From positions 248,001-312,000 of the forward strand of contig NZ_OMOQ01000003.1 in the NCBI RefSeq assembly GCF_900302475.1: DNA of 64,000 bases. The letters run 5' to 3'. The notes under the pieces are model-generated. The model did not search any database. It was not told the DNA's origin and was given only the letters and a program-made list of their open reading frames with translations. This DNA is from Defluviimonas aquaemixtae (GTDB lineage: Bacteria > Pseudomonadota > Alphaproteobacteria > Rhodobacterales > Rhodobacteraceae). Below, piece by piece: positions 53,079-62,123 of this stretch (positions within the stretch are counted from its first letter, which is position 1; each line of letters opens with the position of its first letter). A program made the translations under genes and the position numbers.

Positions 53079-54716
53079 ATGAAGAAGATCCGCTGTGCGA
53101 TCTATACCCGCAAGAGTTTGGAGGATGGGCTCGAACAGGAGTTCAACTCGCTCCATGCGCAGCGGGAGGCATGCGCGGCGTGTATCGCCAGCCAGAAGGC
53201 CGAAGGCTGGGTGCTGATGCCAACGCAGTACGATGATGGCGGAATCTCGGGCGGTACACTCGACCGCCCCGCGATGCAGCAGCTTCTCGCGGATGTCGAT
53301 GCGGGAGCGGTGGACCGGGTTGTGGTCTGCAAGATCGACCGGCTGACCGGGTCGCTTGCCGACTTCGCCAAGATCGTCGAGCGGCTGGATGCGGCAGGCG
53401 CCTCCTTCGTCTCGGTCACCCCGAGCTTCAACACCGCGACCAGCATGGGGCGGCTGACGCTCAACATGCTTCTCTCCTTCGCCCAGTTCGAGCGCGAAGT
53501 CACGGCAGAGCGCATCCGCGACAAGATCGCGGCTTCGAAGCGCAAGGGCCTCTGGATGGGAGGCTACGTCCCCTTGGGCTACGACGCGGACGGGCGCACG
53601 CTTCGGATCAACGTCGATGAGGCAAAGACATTCCGGGCGCTTTACGATCTCTACCGCGAACACGGCACGATCCGGGCGCTGAAGGAGGAAGTGAAACGTC
53701 TGGGGCTTCGGTCGAAACTCAGAACCGCGGCGGACGGGCGGATGCAGGGCGGTCAGTCTTTCGGCCGCGGCCATATCCATCACATCCTCGCGAACCCGCT
53801 CTATGCCGGACGCATCCGCCACAAGCGTCAGATCCATGACGGCCAGCACTCGGCGATCATCGAGCCCGATCTCTGGGAGGCGGTCCAAATGCAGCTGACC
53901 GCAGAGGCACGCAAGCTCCGCACGCGGAAGGCGGCAGACACCAGGTCACCGCTCTGCGGAAAACTCTTCGAGACCGGCGACAGGCTCACGCCCTCGCATT
54001 CGAAGACCCGGGCGGGGACAAGGTTGCGGTACTACATCTCTCACCGGCTGGTCACGCGGAGCGGTGAGGCCGGCGTAACCGGATGGCGTCTGCCTGCGGA
54101 GGAGCTGGAGAAGCGGATCGAGGCGATCGTCCGAGGCCTGCTTACCGATGCAACACTGGCCGGGCGCCTGGTCAGTGCCCCAGACGCGGATGAGATTGTG
54201 CGCCTGCGGGTCGCGCTGGATGGCTTGAAGCGGAACACAAGCAAAGCCGAGCTCCTGGAACTGGTCGAGCGCGTCGACATCGCGCCCGGCAATCTGAGAC
54301 TTGCGCTCGATGCGGATGCGATCGCCCAACGTCTGCCGATAGGCGCGGATCGCGTCGATGCCGATGCGCTCAGGACATCCGTCCCGTTCCGGCTGCGCAA
54401 GCGCGGGGTGGAGACGAAGCTGGTGCTGGCCGATGCACCCGCCGGGTGCGCTGATACGCTGATCCGCAACATTGCGCAGGCACACAACTGGTTCGACCAG
54501 GTGAAAGCGGGGCGCAGCTTTGACGAGATCGCCGAGGCGGAAGGCACTTCCAAACGGCGCGTCCAGCAGATGATCAATCTCGCCTTTCTCGCGCCGGACA
54601 TCGTCCGGGATGTTCTCGACGGCAAACAGCCGCTCGGGTTTACCTCCGATTGGTGCAAGAACCATCCGCTTCCCTCGGATTGGGACGCCCAGCGCCGCGT
54701 GGTTGCGACACTCTGA
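53079..54716 (+). CDS. Large serine recombinase
   Basis: 545 residues from the ATG at 53079. N-terminal resolvase domain with nucleophile Ser13 in 'IYTRKSLED' and supporting Arg in 'LHAQREAC' and 'VCKIDRLTGS'. Then come the recombinase domain (about 160-260, 'RGHIHHILANPLYAGRIRHK'), a zinc-ribbon-like region reduced in Cys ('LCGKLFETGDRLTPSHS') and a helical C-terminus with a helix-turn-helix-like end ('FDEIAEAEGTSKRRVQQMINLAFLAP'). It catalyses integration or excision of a genetic element. It lies 172 bp from tRNA-Gln and 275 bp from the 52.1-kb gene, suggesting an island edge. Confidence 0.88.
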   Translation: MKKIRCAIYTRKSLEDGLEQEFNSLHAQREACAACIASQKAEGWVLMPTQYDDGGISGGTLDRPAMQQLLADVDAGAVDRVVVCKIDRLTGSLADFAKIVERLDAAGASFVSVTPSFNTATSMGRLTLNMLLSFAQFEREVTAERIRDKIAASKRKGLWMGGYVPLGYDADGRTLRINVDEAKTFRALYDLYREHGTIRALKEEVKRLGLRSKLRTAADGRMQGGQSFGRGHIHHILANPLYAGRIRHKRQIHDGQHSAIIEPDLWEAVQMQLTAEARKLRTRKAADTRSPLCGKLFETGDRLTPSHSKTRAGTRLRYYISHRLVTRSGEAGVTGWRLPAEELEKRIEAIVRGLLTDATLAGRLVSAPDADEIVRLRVALDGLKRNTSKAELLELVERVDIAPGNLRLALDADAIAQRLPIGADRVDADALRTSVPFRLRKRGVETKLVLADAPAGCADTLIRNIAQAHNWFDQVKAGRSFDEIAEAEGTSKRRVQQMINLAFLAPDIVRDVLDGKQPLGFTSDWCKNHPLPSDWDAQRRVVATL

Positions 54717-54888
54717 TCGACCCTCTCCACACCTCGCACCGCGAAATAGCCAAACGCAGACTTCTGCCAATCTGCGACCGAATTTGCGGTTCCATCGTGG
54801 TCTGCGCATACGACCCCTCCGCGCAAGCCACGGAAAACGCGTCACTATCCGAGGTGAACTTCGCACCGTCTCGATCGGGCGGAGTGGG

Positions 54889-54963
54889 TGGCTGGGGCGG
54901 TAGGATTCGAACCTACGGTGCGCGGTACCAAAAACCGGTGCCTTACCACTTGGCTACGCCCCA
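54889..54963 (-). tRNA. tRNA-Gln (anticodon TTG)
   Basis: Cloverleaf on the minus strand: acceptor TGGGGCG/CGCCCCA, D-arm GCC...GGC, anticodon loop TTTTGGT (TTG at 34-36), T-arm GTAGG-TTCGAAT-CCTAC, and a genome-encoded GCCA end. The top pair of the anticodon stem (27:43) is C-C, the other four pair. Reads glutamine codons CAA and CAG. Confidence 0.92.
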
Positions 54964-55175
54964 ACGGAGGGCGTGATACCCAAGGCCGCGGCGTGCCGCA
55001 AGTGAAAATCGGCCGATTGGGCGCCCGTTGCGATACAGGTCGATTTGGATGTGCTCAGCTCGATCTTCGCCGCCGCGGCCACTCGTTCGGTGCCATTGGT
55101 GCCGCCTCGTCCACGCGGCCGCGCCAAACTTGCGCGTCTGCGGGACGGATGCTCGCGCAGTCTCGGGGCATGCCG

Positions 55176-56018
55176 TCAGATGCGAACCGGGTCAGCCTTG
55201 GCGATCCGGTCGAGCGCCATGAGCACTTCGAGCAGGTGCGGCATTTCGTCAAGCGGGATCATGTTGGGTCCGTCGGACGGTGCCCTTTCGGGATCCTCGT
55301 GCGTCTCGACGAAAACCCCAGCGATCCCGAGGCTCGCGGCGGCCCGCGCCATTACCGGTGCGAATTCCCGTTGACCTCCCGACGCCTCGCCAAGTCCGCC
55401 GGGCTGCTGCACGGAATGGGTTGCATCCATGATCACCGGATAGCCCGACTTCGCCATGGTCGGCAGGGCGCGCATGTCGGCGACGAGCGTATTGTATCCG
55501 AAGGAAACGCCGCGCTCCGTCAGGAGAATGCGGGTGTTACCCGTGCTTTCGACCTTGCCGGCGACATTGGCCATGTCCCAGGGCGCAAGAAACTGGCCCT
55601 TCTTGATGTTTACGGCGCAGCCCGTCTCACCCGCAGCCAGAAGCAGGTCGGTCTGGCGGCACAGAAAGGCCGGAATCTGGATCACGTCGACCACTGCGCC
55701 CGCGATGCGCGCCTGCTCCGGGTCATGGATGTCTGTCAGGACCGGGATGCCCGTCGCGTCGCGCAAGTCCCCAAGCATCTTCAGTCCCGCCTCGATCCCG
55801 AGGCCACGCCTGCCAGACAGGGATGTCCGGTTTGCCTTGTCGTAGCTGGCCTTGAAGATGTATTGCGCGCCCGCCGCGGCGCATGCTTCCGCCATGGTCC
55901 CCGCGATCATCTGCGCATGATCGGCGCTTTCAAGCTGGCACGGGCCAGCGATCAAGGTCAGTGGCCGGTCGTTGCCGACAGTCAGCCCGCCGATCGTCAC
56001 GTCCTTCATTGCGATCAT
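55176..56018 (-). CDS. kdsA: 3-deoxy-8-phosphooctulonate synthase
   Basis: 280 residues. 'LIAGPCQLES', 'FKASYDKANRTS', 'VLTDIHDPEQA', 'IQIPAFLCRQTDLL' and 'VFVETHEDPERAPSDG' are the KdsA landmarks. It condenses arabinose 5-phosphate with PEP to KDO-8-phosphate, needed for lipopolysaccharide or KDO-linked capsule. Cys/His/Glu/Asp positions that mark metal-dependent enzymes include 'GPCQLES'. It lies 10 bp behind the KpsE-like gene, so the KDO is probably made for the capsule linker. Confidence 0.95.
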   Translation of the reverse strand: MIAMKDVTIGGLTVGNDRPLTLIAGPCQLESADHAQMIAGTMAEACAAAGAQYIFKASYDKANRTSLSGRRGLGIEAGLKMLGDLRDATGIPVLTDIHDPEQARIAGAVVDVIQIPAFLCRQTDLLLAAGETGCAVNIKKGQFLAPWDMANVAGKVESTGNTRILLTERGVSFGYNTLVADMRALPTMAKSGYPVIMDATHSVQQPGGLGEASGGQREFAPVMARAAASLGIAGVFVETHEDPERAPSDGPNMIPLDEMPHLLEVLMALDRIAKADPVRI

Positions 56019-56028
56019 CGTTTCGTCC

Positions 56029-57621
56029 TCAGGACGTCGCCTGTTCGCGCAGGATGGACGCGGTCAGCGACAGCATGAGGTAAATGCCACCGAAGATGAG
56101 GAAGGCCAAGAGCGTGTTTTCGAATGCGCGCGGATATGTCGGTTCGTCCGGGGCCACTGGGCTTACGCTCGTTTCCAAGTAGCGCACCTGCCTGTTGGCC
56201 TCTATCCGCGCAGTTTCAAGCTGCTGGAGGGCCTGGCTCAGCATCAATTGGCGGGTTTCCAGATCGGCCTCTGCAATTCTCAGCCGCCCGGTGATCTGCG
56301 CCAGCGACGCCTCTCCGTTCATGCTGTTCGTGAGCTGCGACCTGAGCTCTGCGATCAGCGCCTCAAGCCGCCGGATATCGCCCCGTGTTGCATCCACGCG
56401 GGCCTGGTTCGGCCGGGTATTGTCGAGAAGCTGGCGTAACTCTAGGCGCTTCTTCTGAAGTTCAACCTCGAACGTTCCGACTTGGCTCATGACAGAACTT
56501 TGCTCGGTCAGCGGGTCCAAGATCCCAAGTTCTTCCTGGAGCGCCAGCACATGCTGCTGAGCTTCCAGAACCTTGACTTCGGCGTCCTCGTAGCTTGCTC
56601 GAGCCCCCTGCATCTGGTCCTCGCGCAGCCTTTGCGACAACTGGTCAACCTGTTGTTCGGCATAGCCGAGCAGCGCCTCGGAGAAATTCTGGCTGACCGC
56701 AGGATCGGCGGCAATGACCTCCATCTTGATCAGGCCTTCAGTCGGGTCGTAGCCGATCCGGACGTTGCGCTTGTAAAGCTTGTAGGCCGTCTCGTTCGTT
56801 GCTTCGGGTTCGAGCCGCTGCAGCGGATCGATGAAACCCTGCGAGAAATGCTGCTTGAAGCCCAAGTCATGATCGAGCCTGAGCATCGCATCGCGCGACT
56901 GCAGATAGCCTTGCACCGCGATCGAATCCTGTGACGTCGCGAATTGGGTGCCGCGGAACATCGAGCCGATCCCGCTCGACGCGCTCTCGGCCTGCTGAAT
57001 GACAAACTCGGACGTCGTCGCATAGAGTGGCGTCGCCAACCTGAAGAAGTACCAGCCCGCGAGAGCCGTCGGGAAGATCACGAAAACTGCGAGCCGCGAG
57101 AGAAGCAGGAAGAATGCGAGTCGCCGACGTCGCACGATATCACGCTGGATCTGGATGATCTCCTGCGCGCGCTGGGCTTCGTTGGGCGGCACTGCGGGTA
57201 GTTTCGGCCTATTCACCACCGTTTGGGGCAGCTGGGCTTTCGAGTCGACATCAGCGCCGCGCCTGTTCTCGATCAGCTTCAAAACGGCGGAGGGCTGGAA
57301 GGGGTCGATTCCCTCGCGTCTGAGCAGAACGACGGCCTCGTGATCGGACGACGCGTCGACACCGTTCTTCTGGGCGACGCGCCTGGCGGTGCGCAGCTGT
57401 CGGCCGCTGAGACCCTCAGCCTTGACGGCCGCAACCTCATTGTCGATCGCTCTCTCGGCCTGGTCAGTCGAAGTCGGGGCCGCGGTTGGATAGCGCGTGT
57501 CGCCGAAGCCGTCCTCGGACTGGTCGGACGCGACAAGATCTTCGCCCTCTGCCTGCGGCGCTGCGGCGGCGCCGGGCGCCTTGCGGATGCGGAATTTGCT
57601 AGCTTTGGGTGGCGTAGTCAT
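56029..57621 (-). CDS. Capsule polysaccharide export inner-membrane protein, KpsE/Wzz-like
   Basis: 530 residues from the ATG at 57621, which overlaps the KpsT-like gene. N-terminal ~150 residues are acidic, Pro/Ala-rich and cytoplasmic; the first transmembrane helix is at about 175-195 ('LAVFVIFPTALAGWYFF'). A periplasmic region with 'SRDAMLRLDHDLGFKQHFSQGFIDPLQRL' and a long coiled coil (about 330-450) follows. The second TM lies near the end ('FENTLLAFLIFGGIYLMLSLT'). It links the ABC exporter to the outer-membrane polysaccharide channel. The extended N-terminus is longer than in E. coli KpsE. Confidence 0.83.
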   Translation of the reverse strand: MTTPPKASKFRIRKAPGAAAAPQAEGEDLVASDQSEDGFGDTRYPTAAPTSTDQAERAIDNEVAAVKAEGLSGRQLRTARRVAQKNGVDASSDHEAVVLLRREGIDPFQPSAVLKLIENRRGADVDSKAQLPQTVVNRPKLPAVPPNEAQRAQEIIQIQRDIVRRRRLAFFLLLSRLAVFVIFPTALAGWYFFRLATPLYATTSEFVIQQAESASSGIGSMFRGTQFATSQDSIAVQGYLQSRDAMLRLDHDLGFKQHFSQGFIDPLQRLEPEATNETAYKLYKRNVRIGYDPTEGLIKMEVIAADPAVSQNFSEALLGYAEQQVDQLSQRLREDQMQGARASYEDAEVKVLEAQQHVLALQEELGILDPLTEQSSVMSQVGTFEVELQKKRLELRQLLDNTRPNQARVDATRGDIRRLEALIAELRSQLTNSMNGEASLAQITGRLRIAEADLETRQLMLSQALQQLETARIEANRQVRYLETSVSPVAPDEPTYPRAFENTLLAFLIFGGIYLMLSLTASILREQATS

Positions 57622-58258
57622 ACATCCGTTTCGCTTCTTCGAGGGTGTTGAACATGCGCAGCTGGCCGTTGTGAAGAACTGCGGCCGAACGACAGAACTT
57701 TTCGAGCGTTGCAGCCTGGTGTGAGACAACGACAACGGTCGACGTCTTCAGCCGATCGCGTAGAATGGACCCAGCCTTGCGGTTGAACTCCACATCCGTG
57801 GTGGATGGCATGCCTTCGTCGATCAGGTAGATGTCGAACTCCATCGCGAGCAGGAGCGAAAAGGTAAACCGCGACTTCATGCCGGCACTGTAGGTTCCGA
57901 CCGGCATGTCGAAATATTCCTCGATCCCACAGAGCCAGCGGCTGAATGCCTCTACATAGTCGGGGTCGAGCCCGTAGAGCCGTGCGATGAAGCGCGCGTT
58001 CTCGCGGCCGGAATGCTTCTGGACGACGCCGCCCATGAATCCGAGGGGAAAGGACACGCGGCACGTCTTGCGGATGCTGCCTTCGTCGGGCTTCTCGAGC
58101 CCGGCCATCATGTTGACAATTGTCGTCTTGCCTGTCCCGTTCGGGGCAAGGATTCCCAGCGAATTGCCAAGCTCGATACGGAAGGAAGCGCGGTCAAGGA
58201 TCACCTTGCGCTGCTTGCCTGTCCAGAAGGACTTGCTCACATTGTCGAATTCGAGCAT
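57599..58258 (-). CDS. Capsule polysaccharide ABC transporter ATP-binding protein, KpsT-like
   Basis: 219 residues, the usual KpsT length. Walker A 'GILAPNGTGKTT' (~36-47), signature 'YSAGMKSRF', Walker B 'IYLIDEGM', switch 'VVVSHQ'. It drives export of a KDO-linked capsular polysaccharide together with KpsM and the KpsE-like protein. The KpsM permease gene is not in the window; upstream is nhaA. The stop overlaps the KpsE-like start by 23 bp. Confidence 0.9.
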   Translation of the reverse strand: MLEFDNVSKSFWTGKQRKVILDRASFRIELGNSLGILAPNGTGKTTIVNMMAGLEKPDEGSIRKTCRVSFPLGFMGGVVQKHSGRENARFIARLYGLDPDYVEAFSRWLCGIEEYFDMPVGTYSAGMKSRFTFSLLLAMEFDIYLIDEGMPSTTDVEFNRKAGSILRDRLKTSTVVVVSHQAATLEKFCRSAAVLHNGQLRMFNTLEEAKRMYDYATQS

Positions 58259-58413
58259 CCCTTTGCCCTGGCGCTGCCCTTGCTGCCTCTCATGCCCTTA
58301 GCGGACCATCGTTAACATATACGCTACAATCACATCTTGCCCGCATTATGGCGGAGCAGTGCAGGAATTCACACCTTGGACGGCGGCTTTCACAGCCAGG
58401 TCGTCCCCGCAGG

Positions 58414-59667
58414 TCAGGCAGGCACCTTTTCGACCCGGCAGAGCTTGCCTGCGATGATCGAGAGGAGTGCTGCTCCGAAGGAGAAAAGCGCGCCCATCTT
58501 CGCGGCATCCTGAACAGGTCCGCTCGGGAAGGCGACGGAGGCCACGAATAGCGCGACGGTGAAGCCGATGGCGGCGACGAAACCAATCACCACGAGATCG
58601 ATGGATCGCATGCCCTGTGGCAAGCCCAACCGCATTGGGTATGCAGCGAACCACCCGAAGAGGAAGATGCCCACTGGCTTTCCGACAATCAGGCCGAGAA
58701 GCACAAGCCAGGTCGGCTCCGAGATCGCGCTGAACTCGACGCCCGCGTTCAGCAGCCCGAAGAAGAAGAGGACAATCTCAACCGGATGTTTCAGGTGGTG
58801 CTCGATCCAGTTCAAGAGGTCTGTGAGATACTGCTCCGCCTCCGCGAAGATGCCGAAGGCGCGGTCGGCATGGGGGATCGTCGGCACGATCGGCAGCAGG
58901 CCGAGCGCCGGGTGGATACCCGATTCCTGAAAGCCGTACCAGCTAAGACATCCGGCGACGAGGTAGGGCCAAAACGCCAGTTTCTGCCGCACCCAGGTCG
59001 AATTTGGTCGGAGCTGGTTGCCGCGGTCGAGCCGCCGGGGCAGCCAGTTGAAGAGCAGGAAGACTACGAAGGCGGCGCCGAAGGACAGAATCAGCCATTC
59101 CGGCGCAAGCTCTCCGGAAGGGTAGAAGACGGCGAGGATGATCAGTCCTGCCGCGTCATCGGCGATGGCCAGAAGTAGCAGGAACCGGATCGCCGGGTGA
59201 CCCGCGCCAAAGACCAGGCGGCCAATGAGGTAGGAAAACGCGATGTCGGTCGCTGTCGGGATCGCCCAGCCGCGGCTCACGGTTTCATAGACACCGAGCA
59301 CGGCGGCGAGGCCGAGATAGACGGCTATAGGGCCGAACATTCCGCCCGCCGTGGCGATCAGCGGCGTCATCGCCTTGCGCCCTCTCAGACTTCCGTTCTC
59401 TAGGATGATCGCCTCCCACACCTCCTTCGCAGCGATGGCGAAGAAGAAGGCCATGAAGACGTCGTTGACGAGGTAGTGCAGCGTCAGCGTGCGTGTGATA
59501 TGGCCGCCTTCCTCGTGCGCGTGGCCGATGAAGAAGTGGTCGACGATCACGAAATCCACGAAGTGGTGATAGCTACCCGCGTCGATGTTCGCCCAGACGA
59601 GCGCGATGAGAGCGCCGGCGATGAGGAGGAGCGAATAATTGGTGACGTAGTTCCAGACGCGATACAT
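58414..59667 (-). CDS. nhaA: Na+/H+ antiporter NhaA
   Basis: 417 residues from the ATG at 59667. 'RGWAIPTATDIAFSYLIGRLVFG' and 'LLLLAIADDAAGLIILAVFY' contain the signature two Asp of the ion-binding site, with about 11-12 TM helices. It exports Na+ in exchange for protons, important in marine or saline habitats. The His-rich loop near residue 45-60 ('GHAHEEGGH') is a known variation in alphaproteobacterial NhaA. It is monocistronic as far as visible. Confidence 0.93.
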   Translation of the reverse strand: MYRVWNYVTNYSLLLIAGALIALVWANIDAGSYHHFVDFVIVDHFFIGHAHEEGGHITRTLTLHYLVNDVFMAFFFAIAAKEVWEAIILENGSLRGRKAMTPLIATAGGMFGPIAVYLGLAAVLGVYETVSRGWAIPTATDIAFSYLIGRLVFGAGHPAIRFLLLLAIADDAAGLIILAVFYPSGELAPEWLILSFGAAFVVFLLFNWLPRRLDRGNQLRPNSTWVRQKLAFWPYLVAGCLSWYGFQESGIHPALGLLPIVPTIPHADRAFGIFAEAEQYLTDLLNWIEHHLKHPVEIVLFFFGLLNAGVEFSAISEPTWLVLLGLIVGKPVGIFLFGWFAAYPMRLGLPQGMRSIDLVVIGFVAAIGFTVALFVASVAFPSGPVQDAAKMGALFSFGAALLSIIAGKLCRVEKVPA

Positions 59668-59783
59668 TCGGCTCCCCCCGGCAAATCGTCTTTGTTTGGA
59701 TAGTTGAAAGCCCAATCGGGGGCAACCCGGATGGGTCTGCGGGAGCGATTGCCGAAGGACGGGCGCAGCTTTAGAGTTGCCGG

Positions 59784-60395
59784 ATGCAAGACCAGTTAGA
59801 TGAGCTTGGCGCGGAAATCGGGCGTTGTCAGCTTTGCGCGACTGATTTTGCCGCGACCGCCACAAGACATGAGCCGCGCCCGGTTGTATGGTTCAACCCC
59901 TCGGCGCGCGTTCTCATCGCAGGCCAAGCCCCCGGCGCGAGGGTCCACCATTCCGGCCGACCATTTACGGATCCGTCCGGCGACCGGCTGCGCGTCTGGC
60001 TCGGGCTCGACGAAGATGGCTTCTACGATCGCGCGTCTGTGGCGATTGTGCCGATGGCCTTCTGTTTTCCCGGCTATGATGATCGCGGCTCGGATCTGCC
60101 GCCTCCCCGCCGCTGCGCCGATCATTGGCGCGCGCGCGTGATGCAGAACCTGGCGCGGGTGCGGATCACCTTTCTCGTCGGGGCTCATGCGCATCGCTGG
60201 CATCTAGGCGCCGCCGCCGTGAAGGGAGGCGTCACCGCGACCGTCGCCCGCTGGTGCGACCATGCGCCTTCGGTATTTCCCTTGCCGCACCCGTCGTGGC
60301 GCAATACCGGATGGTTGAAACGCAACCCATGGTTCGAGGCCGAGCTTCTGCCAGTAGCTCGAGCGCGATTGGCGGAGGTGTTGGAAAGTGACTGA
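59784..60395 (+). CDS. Uracil-DNA glycosylase superfamily protein (family 4/5-like)
   Basis: 203 residues. N-terminal 'ELGAEIGRCQLC' resembles the Cys-containing start of Fe-S UDGs, although only two Cys are present. 'VLIAGQAPGARVHHSGRPFTDPSGDRLR' is the catalytic/uracil-binding region and 'PLPHPSWRNTGWLKRNPWF' is the C-terminal HP[S] motif. With incomplete Fe-S ligands it may be a diverged member with altered base specificity. It overlaps the SseB-like gene by 8 bp. Confidence 0.82.
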   Translation: MQDQLDELGAEIGRCQLCATDFAATATRHEPRPVVWFNPSARVLIAGQAPGARVHHSGRPFTDPSGDRLRVWLGLDEDGFYDRASVAIVPMAFCFPGYDDRGSDLPPPRRCADHWRARVMQNLARVRITFLVGAHAHRWHLGAAAVKGGVTATVARWCDHAPSVFPLPHPSWRNTGWLKRNPWFEAELLPVARARLAEVLESD

Positions 60396-61182
60396 AACGG
60401 AGCTTGACGCGGCCCATCGTTCGATGACCGCCGCGCCCGAAGACCCTGCGGCGCGACTGCGCTATTATGAAAGGCTCGCGGATACGGAGCTGTTCCTCCT
60501 CCTCGCTGCCGAGCCGGAGGGCGACATGGTCTCGCCACGCATCTTCGCATTGGAGGATGGCGACTTCGCGCTTGCTTTCGATCTCGAGGAAAGACTTGCG
60601 GACTTCGTCGGTATGCCCGTCCCTTACGCGGCTTTGCCCGGCCGCGCGGCGGCGCGTGCGCTGGCAGGGCAAGACGTCGGTCTCGCCCTAAATCTCGGTG
60701 ATGCGGCCTGCGCCCAACTGCTGCCCGCCGAGGCGCTGGCATGGCTGGCCGGGGCACTCGACCACATTCCGGAGGCGGCCGAAGTCCTGCCTACCGAATT
60801 TTTCGCGCCGCGCGATCTGCCAAGGGCCCTTTTTTCCGCAATCGACCGTCGACTGTCTCGGCTGGCGGGAATCGCAACGCGGGCCTTTCTCGTTGGCACT
60901 GCGGGATTGGATGGCACAGTTAGCCACCTGCTGGCATTCGAAGGCGCCCGCGCAAGTGAGGAGCCGGTGCTCGCGAAGGCGATAGCAGAGGCGGTGACGT
61001 TTTCCGGCCTCGAGTCAAGTTGTTTGGATGTTACGTTCCTCTCGACCGACGATCCCGCGCTGGCGCAGATTGCCGCGGTCGCGGTCTGCTTCGAACTTCC
61101 CGAAATTCCGGCACTGCCAACGCGCTCGGCAACGGTGAACGCGCCCGGAATGGACCCCGCGCACCCGCCGCGGCTGCGTTGA
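60388..61182 (+). CDS. SseB-like N-terminal domain protein
   Basis: 264 residues from the GTG at 60388, which overlaps the UDG-like gene. Features 'LRYYERLADTELFLLL' and 'SPRIFALEDGDFALAFDLEERLADF' match the SseB family N-terminal domain (about 1-120), here in a housekeeping setting common in Rhodobacterales and unrelated to type III secretion. The C-terminal half is not assigned. Cytoplasmic, function unknown. Confidence 0.78.
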   Translation: MTETELDAAHRSMTAAPEDPAARLRYYERLADTELFLLLAAEPEGDMVSPRIFALEDGDFALAFDLEERLADFVGMPVPYAALPGRAAARALAGQDVGLALNLGDAACAQLLPAEALAWLAGALDHIPEAAEVLPTEFFAPRDLPRALFSAIDRRLSRLAGIATRAFLVGTAGLDGTVSHLLAFEGARASEEPVLAKAIAEAVTFSGLESSCLDVTFLSTDDPALAQIAAVAVCFELPEIPALPTRSATVNAPGMDPAHPPRLR

Positions 61183-61184
61183 TC

Positions 61185-62123
61185 TCAGTAGCCCTGCCTG
61201 CGATCGACCAGATAGAGAAATGATTCGCCGGCTTCTCCGCGCCGAATGTTCTCGGCGATCACACGCGACGCGCTGGATCCGCGTGTCTCGGACGCGATAT
61301 GCGGCGTCACGGTGATCTTGGGATGTTGCCAGAACGGGTGGGACGGCGGCAACGGTTCTTCGCGAAAGACATCGAGAGTCGCATGGCCGATTTGCCCCGC
61401 ATCGAGTGCGGCGAGCAGCGCATCGTCGTCGATCAGCGCCCCACGGCCGGGATTGATGATAATGGCGCCCCTTGGCATCGAAGCTATCCGATCGGCGTTC
61501 AGGATGGTGTCGGTCTCGGCGGTCAGCGGCAACAGCAGGACCGCAATTTCAGCCCGCGAAAGAACGTGGCGCAGCCCCTCCTCTTTGGCGTGGCAGTCTA
61601 AACCCGGCACGGCCTTCGCGGTGCGGCTCCACCCCATGACAGGGAAGCCGAGCCCTGCCAGCGCTCGCCCGCATGCCCGGCCGAGCTCGCCCAGCCCAAG
61701 GATTGCCACCGGTCTCTCGCTGGCGATCGGTGGCGCGATACCTCCCCGCCAGATGCCATTCTGGCCGAGAATATGGACGTCCATGCCAAGATGGTGGCGC
61801 AGCACATGTCCTGTCACCCACTCCACCATTCCGGCCGTCAGGGCGGGGTCAACCATACGGCAAAGAGGCTGGGTCAGCGTGGCATTGCCGACAATGTTTT
61901 CGACCCCCGCCCAAAGGTTCAAAACCGCCTTTGCGTTCCTGTATGGTCGAAAGTCCTCGATCGGTCCGCCGGGGGCGAAGACGATGTAGTCGGCCTCTTC
62001 AGGCGTCGCGTCCAGTACGACGCGGGCATTCACCCCGGCCTCGGCGATCGCTGCGGAAAGGTGGTCGCGGTAGTCCGGCCAGCGGTCCTCGCCCGCTGCG
62101 AAGAATACGGTCACGGACATCAT
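61185..62123 (-). CDS. ghrA: Glyoxylate/hydroxypyruvate reductase A
   Basis: 312 residues from ATG 62123 (or 62120). NAD(P)-binding 'ILGLGELGRACGRAL', catalytic Arg in 'INPGRGALI' region and His in 'TVTPHIASETR' place it in the GhrA subgroup of D-2-hydroxyacid dehydrogenases. It reduces glyoxylate and hydroxypyruvate. The start directly abuts the stop of rodA. Confidence 0.88.
   Translation of the reverse strand: MMSVTVFFAAGEDRWPDYRDHLSAAIAEAGVNARVVLDATPEEADYIVFAPGGPIEDFRPYRNAKAVLNLWAGVENIVGNATLTQPLCRMVDPALTAGMVEWVTGHVLRHHLGMDVHILGQNGIWRGGIAPPIASERPVAILGLGELGRACGRALAGLGFPVMGWSRTAKAVPGLDCHAKEEGLRHVLSRAEIAVLLLPLTAETDTILNADRIASMPRGAIIINPGRGALIDDDALLAALDAGQIGHATLDVFREEPLPPSHPFWQHPKITVTPHIASETRGSSASRVIAENIRRGEAGESFLYLVDRRQGY

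Noticed and set aside
60388..61182. SseB-like protein as a type III secretion component
   Set aside because: The SseB N-terminal family is found in many bacteria without T3SS, and no T3SS gene is nearby.
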